Source: Prorocentrum cordatum
Taxonomy: Eukaryota; Sar; Dinophyceae; Prorocentrales; Prorocentraceae
Direction: 5' to 3'
Assembly (NCBI GenBank): GCA_963575745.1
Contig: CAUYUJ010019266.1
Coordinates: forward strand, 154,875-182,374
Length of the DNA: 27,500 bases
The notes beneath the pieces are model-generated. The model saw only the letters and a list, made by a program, of their open reading frames with translations. It did no database searches and was not told the DNA's origin. A program made the position numbers and the translations under genes. Shown here one piece after another: positions 18,226-27,467 of the stretch. Position 1 is the first letter of the stretch, and each line of letters opens with the position of its first letter.

Positions 18226-21200
18226 TGCAGGGGGCAAGCATACCAGGGTTCCTCCTAGAAACACGCCAGCCCTTCGCAAAAGTCCACGCGGGGGGCGAGC
18301 ATGGTCAGGGCCAACCCCATGTGGGAGAAAGGTTGCACCAGGGTGTCACGAACCAGGGTGCATCCAGCAAAACATGAGGGAACGACTGTTCCTCCTAGAA
18401 ACAAGCCGCTCTTGTGCAAAACAGCATGAAGAAACGTAGACAAAAACGGACAGGGCTAAAGGCAGGGTAGCTGGAATGGGCGACATGGAAGGAGGAGGAG
18501 AGGGGAAAGGTAGGGGAAGCCCAAATTGAGCTTGGACACGAATCAGCTCTGGGCAAATTGTGAATGCAGGGGGTCCCCATACCAGGGTTCCTCCTGGAAA
18601 CACGCCAGCCCTTCGCAAAAATCCAAGTAAGGGGCCGAGCATGGCCAGGGCCAGCCCCACGTTGGAGAAAGCGCAAGCCTCTGGAAAAAGCCACGCTGTC
18701 ACGAACCAGGGTGCATCCAGCAAAACATGTGGGGAACGACGGTTCCTCCTAGAAACAAGCCGCTCTTGTGCAAAACAGCATGAAGAAACGTAAACAAAAA
18801 CGGACAGGGCTAAAGGCAGGGTAGCCGGGATGGGCGAACATGGAAGGAGGAGGAGAGGGGAAAGGTAGGGGAAGCCCAAATTGAGCTTGGACACGAATCA
18901 GCTCTGGGCAAAGTGTGAATGCAGGGGGTCCCCATACCAGGGTTCCTCCTGGCAGAACGCCAGCCCCATGTGGCAGAAAACGCTGGGAGAAGCCGCGCTG
19001 TCGCGAACCAGGGGACATCCAACAAAAAATATGGGGAACGACGGTTCCTCCTAGAAACAAGCCAGCCCTGTGCAAAAGAGCATGAAGAAACGTACACAAA
19101 AAACGGACAAGCAAAAGGCTGGGTAGCCGGGATGGGCGAACATGGAAGGAGGAGGAGACGGGAGGGGGAGGGGAAACCCAGGTTGTGCCTAGAATGGAGC
19201 CAGCTCTGGGCAAAGTGTGAGTGTATGGGGGCAAGCATACCAGGCTTCCCCCCAGAAACACGCCAGCCATTCGCAATACTCCATGCAGGGGCCGAGCATG
19301 GACAGGGCCAGCCCCATGTGGCAAAAAAACGCAAGCCTCTGGGAGAAGCCGCACTGTCACGAACCAGGGAGCATCCTGCAAAACATGAAAGAACAACGGC
19401 TCCTCCTCGAAACAAGCCGGCCCTGTGCGAAAGAGCATGAAGAAACGTATACAAGAACGGACAAGGCAAAAGGCTGGGTAGCCGGGATGGGCGAACATGG
19501 AAAGAGGAGGAGGAGTGGGGAGGCGGAGGGGGAGGGGAAGCCCAGGTTGTGCCTAGGAACGAACCTAGAAACGAGGCAGCCCTGGGCAAATTGTGTGTGC
19601 AAGGGGCGAGCAAACCAGGGTCCCTCCTAGAAACACGCCAGCCCTTCGCAAAAACCCGTACAGGAGCGGAGCATAGCCGGGGCCAGCCCAATGTGGGAGA
19701 AAGCGCAACCCCCTGGGAAAAGCCGCACTGTCGCGAACCAGGGGGCATCCAACAAAACATGAGGGAACGACGGTTCCTCCTAGAAACAAACCAGCCCTGT
19801 GCAAAAGAGCATGAAGAAAAGGAAACAAAAAAAACGGAGAGGGCAAAAGCCTGGGTAGCCGGGACGGGCGAATATGGAAGGAGGAGGAGGAGGAGGGGAG
19901 GAGAGGGGGAGGGGAAGCCCAGGTTGTGCCTAGAATCGAGCCAGCTGTTAGCAAATTGTGAATGTATGGGGGCAAGCATACCAGGGTTCCTCCTAGAAAC
20001 ACGCCAGCCATTCGCAATACTCCATGCAGGGGCCGAGCATGGACAGGGCCAGCCCCACGTTGGAGAAAGCGCAAGCCTCTGGAAAAAGCCACGCTGTCAC
20101 GAACCAGGGTGCATCCAGCAAAACATGTGGGGAACGACGGTTCCTCCTAGAAACAAGCCCGCCCTGTGCGAAGGAGCATGAAGAAACGTAAACAAAAACG
20201 GACAAGCAAAAGGCTGGGTAGCCGGAATGGGCGAACATGGAAAGAGGAGGAGAGGGGAAGGGGGAGGGGAGGCCCAGGTTGTGCCTAGAAACGAGCCAGC
20301 CCTCGGCAAACTGTGTACGCAGGGGGCGAGCACACCAGGGCTCCTCCTGGAAACACGCCAGCCATTCGCAATACTCCTTGCAGGGGGGGAGCATGAACAG
20401 GGCCAGCCCCATGTGGCAGAAAACGCTGGGAGAAGCCGCGCTGTCGCGAACCAGGGGACATCCAACAAAAAATCTGGGGAACGACGGTTCCTCCTAGAAA
20501 CAAGCCCGCCCTGTGCGAAGGAGCATGAAAAAACGTAAACAGAAAACGGACAAGCAAAAGGCTGGGTAGCCGGGATGGGCGAACATGGAAGGAGGAGGAG
20601 GAGGAGAGGAGAGGGGAAACCCAGGTTGTGCCTAGAATCGAGCCAGCTCTGGGCAAAGTGTGAGTGTATGGGGGCAAGCATACCAGGCTTCCCCCCAGAA
20701 ACACGCCAGCCATTCGCAATACTCCATGCAGGGGCCGAGCATGGACAGGGCCAGCCCCATGTGGCAAAAAACGCAAGCCTCTGGGAGAAGCCGCGCTGTC
20801 ACGAACCAGGGAGCATCCGAGGAGTGGGGAGGCGGAGGGGGAGGGGAAGCCCAGGTTATGCCTAGGAACGAACCTAGAAACGAGGCAGCCCTGGGCAAAT
20901 TGTGTGTGCAAGGGGCGAGCAAACCAGGGTCCCTCCTAGAAACACGCCAGCCCTTCGCAAAAACCCGTGCAGAAGCGGAGCATAGCCGGGGCCAGCCCCA
21001 TGTGGGAGAAAGCGCAACCCCCTGGGAAAAGCCGCACTGTCGCAAACCAGGGGGCATCCAACAAAACATGAGGGAACGACGGTTCCTCCTAGAAACAAGC
21101 CAGCCCTGTGCAAAAGAGCATGAAGAAAAGGAAACAAAAAAAAACGGAGAGGGCAAAAGGCTGGGTAGCCGGGATGGGCGAACATGGAAGGAGGAGGAGG

Positions 21201-21740
21201 AGGAGGAGAGGAGAGGGGGAGGGGAAGCCCAGGTTGTGCCTAGAATCGAGCCAACTCTTGGCAAATTGTGAATGTATGGGGGCAAGCATACCAGGGTTCC
21301 TCCTAGAAACACGCCAGCCATTCGCAATACTCCATGCAGGGGCCGAGCATGGACAGGGCCAGCCCCATGCGGCAGAAAGCGCAAGATTTTGGGAGAAGCC
21401 GCGCTGTCACGAACCAGGGTGCATCCAGCTAAACATGAGGGAACGACGGCTCCTCCTAGAAACAAGCCGGCCCTGTGCGAAAGAGCATGAAGAAACGTAA
21501 ACAAAAACGGACAGGGCAAAAGGCTGGGTAGCCGGGATGGGCGAACATGGAAAGAGGAGGAGGAGTGGGGAAGGGGAGCGGAAACCCAGGTTGTGCCTAG
21601 AAACGAGGCAATCCTCGGCAAATTATGTATGCAGGGGGCGAGCATACCAGGGTTCCTCATAGAAACACGCCAGCCCTTCGCACAAATCTTTGCAGGGAGC
21701 GAACATGGCCAGGGCCAGCCCCATGTGGGAACAACGTGAA
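18226..21740 (-). repeat. ~350-bp tandem array, about 10-11 units
   Basis: Anchor word ACCAGGGTTCCTCC or its variants begins at 18242, 18581, 18936, 19239, 19614, 19980, 20334, 20682, 20923, 21290 and 21646; periods run 303-375 bp, with one short 241-bp unit. Each unit holds two or three copies of a core like CCTCCTAGAAACAAGCCAGC followed by CCTTCGCAAA, a GAAGAAACGTAAACAAAAAC segment, and a GGAGGAGGAGAGGGG tract. Minus-strand frames of up to about 390 codons cross several units; I treat them as possible but unsupported. Confidence 0.9.
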
Positions 21741-21933
21741 CCCAAAGTTCCTCCTAGAAACCAGCCAGCCCTCCGCAAAGCCGCACGGACTACGAGGAAG
21801 CAGTGTGCGCGAAACCACCGTCCCAGAGGGAGCAACATCGGGGGGGGCGTACGTCCTCCTAGAAACATACCAGCCCTGTGCAAAACACCGCGTAATGGGG
21901 GGGACGGGTCCAAGCGAAACCCGGCACCCGCAA
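21741..21933 (+). repeat. Diverged core-repeat units bridging the two arrays
   Basis: TTCCTCCTAGAAACCAGCCA (21749) and GTCCTCCTAGAAACATACCA (21851) carry the same core as the ~350-bp array but in different surroundings (CCAGAGGGAGCAAC). Confidence 0.7.
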
Positions 21934-22738
21934 GGAGCAACGTCAACCCAGGCTTCTTCGTAAAAAACGAGCCAGCCCTTCGTGAAAACGAACGGAATCC
22001 GAGGAAGAACTCCGCGCTGAACCGCCCTTCCAGAGGGAACCACGTCCGGGAGGGGGGGGGCCATGGTTCCTCCTGAGAACAAGCCGACCCAGCGCAAAAC
22101 ATCACGTTATTGAGGGGGGGTCCACAGGAAAACACGTGGACCCAAGATTCCTCCTAAAAACATGGCAGTCCTTCACGGAACCGCACGGATTCCGAGGAGG
22201 AAACCTATGCGAGACCACCCTCCCTGAGGGAGCAACGTCGGGGGAGGAGCGCCCTGGCTCTTCCTAGAAACATTCGCAAAACCTTATGTGATTGGACCCA
22301 TAGGTCCACGCGAAGGCGGCTTCCACAAGGAGCAAAGTTACCCAACAGAACAGAGTGGGCAGCGGGAGTGGGACAGCGGGACAGAACAGAAAAGAAAAGA
22401 GCGGCGGGCAAGTCCAGAACAGACGGGAGCATCGGGGCAGAACAGCACAGAACACGCATAGCAGAACGGAGCAGCATGACAGAACAGAACAGAACAGACG
22501 ACCTTGCGGCCCAAAACAGGATGAACGAGCCTGCGGCCAAGACCAGAAAAGAACGGAGCAGAGGAACGGCACAGAACACAACGGAGCAGCAGGACAGACC
22601 AGAACAAAGCATCGGGGCAGAACATAACGTAACATCACGAGCATAACAGAACGAAACAGCGGGGCACGCCAGAACTGACCAAATGATATTGCGGCCCAGA
22701 ACAAAACAGACGAGCCTGCAGTCACGACAGGAACAACA
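21934..22738 (+). repeat. ~805-bp tandem duplication, unit 1
   Basis: Starts at AAGGAGCAACGTCAACCCAG. It contains three TAGAAAC-type cores, the ATTGAGGGGGGG segment (22110) and the GGATTCCGAGGAGGAAACC segment (22188), then AGAAC pentamer repeats (22340-22735) with CGGAGCAGCGGGRCAG words. The same order is repeated in the next unit. Confidence 0.75.
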
Positions 22739-23640
22739 AGGGGCAACGTGACCCCAAGGTTCCTCCTAGAAACGAGCCAGCCCTTCGCGAAACCGCGCGG
22801 AAACCGAGGAAGAACTCTATGCGGAACCGCCCTTCCAGAGGCAGCCACGTCTGGGGTGGCGCCATAGTTCCTCCTGGGAACACGACCCGGCGCAAAACAT
22901 CATGTAATTGAGGAGGGGTCCTCGGGGCATTGGCTTCCGCAAGGAGAAACGTGGACCCTGGGTTCCTCATAAAAGTAAACCAGCCCTTCGCGGAACCGCA
23001 CGGATTCCGAGCAAGAAATCTACGCAAGACCGCCCTCCCAGAGAGAGAGAGAGAGGGAGAGCAACGTCGAGGGGAAAGGCGCCACGGCTCCTCCTAGAAA
23101 CAGCCGGCCCTTCGCAACACCTCACCGAATTGGATCCGCAGGTGCACGCGAACGCGGCCTGGACAAGGAGCAAAGTGAACCCAACAGAATAGAACGGGGC
23201 AGCGGGACAGAACAAAACAGAACGGAGCAGCGGGCAAAACAAAAGCGGACGAGGGCATCGGGGCAGAACATAACAAAAAAAACACACACACACACACACA
23301 CACACATAACAGAACGGAGCACCAGGACATAACAAAACAGAACAGACGAGCTTGCGGCCCAAATCAGAATAGACGAGCCTGCGGCCAAGACCAGAATAGG
23401 ACGGAGCAGATGAACATAACAGAACACAGCGGAGCAGCGGGACAGACCAGAACAAAGCATCGGGGCAGAACGAGCAGAACAGAACGAGCAGAACAGAACG
23501 AAGCAGCGGGGCACGCCAGATCAAAACGGACGATGGTGCGGCCCGGAACAGAACAGACAAACCTGCAGCCAAGACAAGAGCAGAACGGAACAATGGGACA
23601 GAACGGAACCGAACGGAGCAGCGGGGCACGACAGAACAGA
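22739..23640 (+). repeat. ~805-bp tandem duplication, unit 2
   Basis: Starts at AAGGGGCAACGTGACCCCAA and repeats the unit-1 order with many substitutions: GCAAAACATCATGTAATTGA (22892), GGATTCCGAGCAAGAAATC (23001), CTCCTCCTAGAAACAGCCGG (about 23089), then AGAAC pentamers to about 23640. A local (GA)n at about 23041-23055 is not in unit 1. Confidence 0.75.
23282..23307 (+). repeat. (CA)n dinucleotide repeat
   Basis: About 13 AC dinucleotides inside the AGAAC pentamer tract of unit 2. Confidence 0.95.
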
Positions 23641-23659
23641 AATGAGCGGAGCAGAAGCG

Positions 23660-24037
23660 GTTCCCGGATCCCGGTTCCCGGTTCCCGGATTCCCGGATTC
23701 CTGGGTTTCCGGATTCCCGGGTTCCCGGGTTCCTGGTTCCCGGGTTCCCAGTTCCCGGTGCCCGGGTTCCCGGTTCCCGGTTCCCGGTGCCCGGCCGGTT
23801 CCCGGTTCCCGGTGCCCGGCCGGTTCCCGGTTCCCGGTTCCCGGTTCCCGGTTCCCGGTTCCCGGTTCCCGGTTCCCGGTTCCCGGTTCCCGGTTCCCGG
23901 TTCCCGGTTCCCGGTTCCCGGTTCCCGGTTCCCGGTTCCCGGTTCCCAGTTCCCGGTTCCCGGTTCCCGGTTCCCGGTTCCCGGTTCCCGGTTCCCGGTT
24001 CCCGGTTCCCGGGTTCCCGGTTCCCGGTTCCCGGTTC
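23660..24037 (+). repeat. (TTCCCGG)n heptamer array, right
   Basis: Degenerate at its 5' side (TTCCCGGATTCCTGG) and nearly perfect from about 23820 to 24037. It is a direct repeat of the left array at 2332-2995. The reading frame running through it into the LINE is an artefact of the heptamer being open in all frames. Confidence 0.95.
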
Positions 24038-24059
24038 CTTTCACTATTCCTCCATAGTT

Positions 24060-24067
24060 CACAATGG
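24060..24067 (+). repeat. 8-bp target-site duplication, right copy
   Basis: CACAATGG, identical to 2306-2313 and also starting on a codon boundary of the LINE frame. It is preceded by CTATTCCTCCATAG, a plausible 3' splice site. Confidence 0.7.
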
Positions 24068-26966
24068 CCTCTCCTGCCGCTCTTTGAAAACGGACGATCA
24101 GCTCATTCATGATTCTCGCGACGGGTGTCTATGGGAAAGCTGTGTGGAATACACCTTAGGAGACCACTTCCTCCTCGATTATTCTATCCCGTTTCCTGTA
24201 GCTCCCACGCAGTTGGCGCAGGGCGGGATCCGCATGCCCAGATGGTGGCTCCAGGAACCTGGGTGGAAAGAGGGACTGCGGCAAGCCCATGATGTCCTGG
24301 GCGCCTTCTGCACCATTGTCCGGAGCTTGTGTGGAGAGGAGGGCCCTCACGAACGAATGCGGTCCTCAGCAGCCGGACCTGCCCAGTGGCTTGCAGACGC
24401 AGTTGCCTGGCTTCTACACCTCGTCTTGGGCATCCTGGCAGGGTGGGTTGTGCCCGCTACCTCCTCTCCCCGGGGGCCAAGGCCCAGTCTGCCCAGAACA
24501 CTCGCCAGCCGCGTCCGGAAAGCGCTGGATGGTCCCGGCTCTGCGTCTGAGAGGGCGGCAAAATGCCTCCGTCTCACGCGGCCGCTCCCGGCGGCGCCGG
24601 CGGCCATCCTGAGGGACGCGGGCGGGGACGCGCTCTCTGCAGATGGCTCCCGGCACGCGTGGAGCAATCAGCTCCAGGAGCAGACGCAATGGCCAGGGCC
24701 GTGGGATCCTGGCTTTCACGCCCAAGTTTCCTCTTCCCTCCCAACAGCCCTGGGGAGGGCGAGGTCCCACAGAGGCACGGGACCTTTCGATCAACCAGTG
24801 GGGGAAGCGGAGGTCAGGGCCGCTCTGGGACGCATGGGTACCACCGGAGCCACGACGCCGGACCTAGTTCCGCGACTTGTGTTCCTCTTGGGGGACATTC
24901 CCCTGGATCAAGCGGTGTGGCTAGCTCAATGCCTCATGGGCCCGGGGCATCTTGCGGTGAGGCCAGAGGGGTGGCGCGGGAGCTGCGCAGTCCCGCACCA
25001 CAAAGAGGGCCCGGTGGACCTCCCGTCGTCGTTCCGCCTGATCATGGTGAAGGCGCAGCTGGGGCTCATCCAAGAGTCCGTGGTCCACCGACGCCTTTTC
25101 GGGCACCTGCAGGACTCGGTGCTCCCAGGACAAAGTGGGCACGTTCGGGACGTCGGTGATGCTCACCTAGCACTCCACGAGCTCGCCGCGGCAGCGGCGG
25201 CGCAAGGACGGCCCTTATGGGTCATCTTCAGTGACCTTCAGAAAGCGTTCCCAAGAACGTGGCGGGAAGGCCTACTACACCGCCTCCGGGAGCACGCGGG
25301 TGTCTCGGACGGCATGCTGGCCCTCCTGGGAAGCAGGTTTGAGAAGGACACCGTCCACGTGAACTTCAACGGCGTGGAAACAGTCTCAGTGACCCAGGGG
25401 ATTGCGGAAGGTGGTACTGTGGGGCCGCTCACCTTCCCCTCGTACATGGACTCGCTTGCCCAGGACTTGCTGTTCGCGGGGTGCGGCGTGGGGGTGGGCA
25501 TTCGCATGCCGCCGACCTGGTCGGGCCATAGATGGACTGGCACTGGAGAGCCGAACCAGAGTCAGGTGATGCAATTGCTGCACGCGTTGGCAACAAGGGC
25601 GCCGCTGCCTCCTCCGAAGGCGCTGCTGCAGGACCCAGCTGTGGAAGCCTCCGCCCTCGCTGCCCTGGACGCCGCCGCCCCCAGGCGGATCGGAGCCCTC
25701 CTCCACGCGGACGACCCAGCCCTGCTGGCATCTTCCCGGGGGGGGGCCGGACGGCCCCTCCAGGTCCTAGCCGATTGGGCGTACAGGCGGAAAGCGTCCC
25801 CGCACACCAAAGCCTCCAAGCACGCTGTTGTGGCGCATGGCTCCCAGGCTGCGCGAGCGGCTGCCGCCAGCGCCCCCCCTCTTCTGCTGCCGCTGCGCGG
25901 CCTCCCGCCGGTGCAGGTCGACCTAGCCCCCAAGCGCAGATGGCTTGGCCTTCAGTGGCCTGGTGATCTCCGCCTGCTTGGAGCACTGGAGGCGCGGCTT
26001 GCTGTGGCCTCTGCGCAGTGTGCGTCCCTGGCGGGGCACGTGGCGGCAGGTGCTCTCCCTCTGGCCGCTGCGGCGTACATCTTCGACATGGAGATTGACG
26101 CCTCCCTGCGTTTCGGGCGCTGGCTCCTGGCCACAGCCGAGGGTGCCCTTGAGCGCTTGGACTCTGCTTACGAAGGGTGGGCCAGGGCGCCCCTGGGGAG
26201 CCATCCCTGGCGTGATGGCGCTGTAGCAGTCTCAGAGCTAGGTTGGTCGCTCTCCGGTGGAGCACGGGCCATCCTTGACATCGCCTCCCGCAGAGCTGGT
26301 CTGTGGCTCCTTCCGGACGGAGACCTCTACAAGGGGACGGTTGTGCACGGCCATGTATCTCCAGGGCGCACCTGGGCGATTGTCTCGCTGGCGCTGTTGG
26401 AAGAGTGGGGTCTGCCGGACTGGCCCGCCTGGGTCGGCGCTGCAAGGGGGGAGTCCGCCCTCCCGGCGTTCAAAGCACACATCCGAGACACCCTCAAGGC
26501 CAGATGCAGCGCAGCCCTACGCCTGCGACTGCACACGCGGGTCCGAGTGCCCGCCCCGCTTTCGCTCGGCCCAGTGCCCCGGGATGACCTTTCCACAGCG
26601 CTCTCTCTGCGCCTGCCCAGCTCGGCCCTCTTCGGCCAGCGCTCCCTCAGTCGGCTCCGGTGCCAGCTCCTTGTCCTGAGCCACTCAGCAGGAGTCCGCT
26701 CGAGGGCCCGACGGCAGGTCTGTGTCTGCTGTCAGGGGCAGATTCTCAGCCCCATGCTGCATGTCCTGGGGAGCTGCAGCAACACTGGCGTGGCGAGAGC
26801 GGCATTCTGGGCAGCGCGCGGCTCCCCGCCTCCGCCGTCCAGGGAAGCAGCGGTCCGCGAGATCCTCTCGGTCCGCCCAGGGGAGGCCGGATTCGCGGAG
26901 GCAGCCACCCTCGCCAGAGACATTGACCTCGCTGTGTCGAGGTTCTGGGGCCCAGTGGCGGACTAA
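24060..26966 (+). CDS. LINE polyprotein, 3' part: end of endonuclease, reverse transcriptase, zinc knuckle
   Basis: About 968 codons without a stop. I start at the target-site copy because the sequence upstream is heptamer repeat. CVEYTLGDHFLLDY (about 24144-24185) supplies the terminal DH of the endonuclease. RT motifs follow in order: RLIMVKAQLGLI with VVHRRL (about 25040-25100), motif A FSDLQKAFPRTWRE (Asp codon at 25233), motif B TQGIAEGGTVGP (25392-25430), motif C HADD (25704-25715) in place of the usual YADD/FADD, and a motif-D-like KASPHTKASKHAVV. The post-RT region has PWRDGAVAVSELGWS. A C-x2-C...H...C knuckle lies at 26721-26778 (CVCCQGQILSPMLHVLGSC). No RNase H domain was seen. The open frame suggests a fairly recent element. 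Confidence 0.85.
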   Translation, partial: HNGLSCRSLKTDDQLIHDSRDGCLWESCVEYTLGDHFLLDYSIPFPVAPTQLAQGGIRMPRWWLQEPGWKEGLRQAHDVLGAFCTIVRSLCGEEGPHERMRSSAAGPAQWLADAVAWLLHLVLGILAGWVVPATSSPRGPRPSLPRTLASRVRKALDGPGSASERAAKCLRLTRPLPAAPAAILRDAGGDALSADGSRHAWSNQLQEQTQWPGPWDPGFHAQVSSSLPTALGRARSHRGTGPFDQPVGEAEVRAALGRMGTTGATTPDLVPRLVFLLGDIPLDQAVWLAQCLMGPGHLAVRPEGWRGSCAVPHHKEGPVDLPSSFRLIMVKAQLGLIQESVVHRRLFGHLQDSVLPGQSGHVRDVGDAHLALHELAAAAAAQGRPLWVIFSDLQKAFPRTWREGLLHRLREHAGVSDGMLALLGSRFEKDTVHVNFNGVETVSVTQGIAEGGTVGPLTFPSYMDSLAQDLLFAGCGVGVGIRMPPTWSGHRWTGTGEPNQSQVMQLLHALATRAPLPPPKALLQDPAVEASALAALDAAAPRRIGALLHADDPALLASSRGGAGRPLQVLADWAYRRKASPHTKASKHAVVAHGSQAARAAAASAPPLLLPLRGLPPVQVDLAPKRRWLGLQWPGDLRLLGALEARLAVASAQCASLAGHVAAGALPLAAAAYIFDMEIDASLRFGRWLLATAEGALERLDSAYEGWARAPLGSHPWRDGAVAVSELGWSLSGGARAILDIASRRAGLWLLPDGDLYKGTVVHGHVSPGRTWAIVSLALLEEWGLPDWPAWVGAARGESALPAFKAHIRDTLKARCSAALRLRLHTRVRVPAPLSLGPVPRDDLSTALSLRLPSSALFGQRSLSRLRCQLLVLSHSAGVRSRARRQVCVCCQGQILSPMLHVLGSCSNTGVARAAFWAARGSPPPPSREAAVREILSVRPGEAGFAEAATLARDIDLAVSRFWGPVAD

Positions 26967-27467
26967 AAGATCGCCTTTCCTCCGCTCGGCCCGTCCTCCT
27001 TGCCTGCGTCCCACCTCCTCTCCCTCCCTCCGGAGCCGGAGGGTCGGGCAGAGCCAGGCTGGGCACGCTGAGGTTCAGGTGGATTGGCCCCTCCCCCCTC
27101 CTCTCCCTGGGAATGGCTCTCCCCCCCTTCCTACCGACGCCGCGCCACGCATCTGCGCCATGCACTGGCAGGGCCTCGGTCGGAAGGTCATGCAAGAGCT
27201 CCAATCGGAGAGGCCCTCCGGCTCTCCTCCGATTGGCCAATTCCCCCTCCACGGCCAGGCTTTTCTCCGACCCCCCACTTCCGAAGACGGGACGGTGCTG
27301 GGGAGGGCGGGGCCTGTAGCCCAGCTACACCCACTCCTCCCCCTTCAGAATGCGGAGGCGGACTCAAGCTTGGTCGGCGTGGGGTCGCGCACGACGGCCC
27401 TCCCGGGCCCCAGGCGCCCCCCACGAAAAGGCGGCCACGCATGAGGCCTCCGACCGCCTCCTCTGGA
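26967..27467 (+). other. Probable LINE 3' untranslated region
   Basis: GC-rich sequence without a recognisable gene. ATTGGCC words occur at about 27083 and 27231. It ends in CCAGTCCAGTCCAGT near 27470-27485, possibly a simple-repeat LINE tail. Confidence 0.45.

Larger units (their letters stand above)
2314..24059. mobile_element. Putative giant insertion (introner-like or DNA transposon) within the LINE
   Basis: About 21.7 kb lies between the two CACAATGG copies. Both edges are direct TTCCCGG arrays with short unique caps: AAGTAAGGTGTTTTAGT on the left, and on the right the reverse complement AACTATGGAGGAATAGT. These caps match at 11 of 17 positions without gaps, a weak inverted repeat. The left cap contains a GTAAGG donor (2316) and the right cap a pyrimidine-rich CCATAG acceptor (24057). 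Cargo includes a DUF3987-like gene and a KDZ-like transposase gene. Alternatives are a shorter TTCCCGG insertion later expanded by nested insertions, an ectopic recombination, or an assembly join across repeats. Confidence 0.5.
1274..26966 (+). mobile_element. LINE-type non-LTR retrotransposon, split by a 21.7 kb block
   Basis: One LINE reading frame appears to be present in two pieces: 1274-2313 (endonuclease) and 24060-26966 (end of endonuclease, reverse transcriptase, zinc knuckle). Both pieces are on the plus strand in the expected order. The endonuclease motifs are divided between them: GDIN and the LD motif lie in the 5' piece and the terminal GDH motif in the 3' piece. The pieces share CACAATGG at the break in the same codon phase. 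Together they would encode about 1310 residues, a normal size for a single-ORF LINE. True element ends are uncertain; the 5' modules and the 3' stretch to about 27470 probably belong to it. Confidence 0.8.

Noticed and set aside
18749-21660. 250-390-codon minus-strand frames as confident genes
   Set aside because: They lie in a tandem repeat that is open on both strands. Kept only as a finding about frame-keeping periods.
23787-24059. Start of the RT protein at 23787 inside the heptamer array
   Set aside because: The heptamer array is open in every frame, so the apparent N-terminus (PGSRFPV repeats) is an artefact; LINE sequence begins at about 24060.
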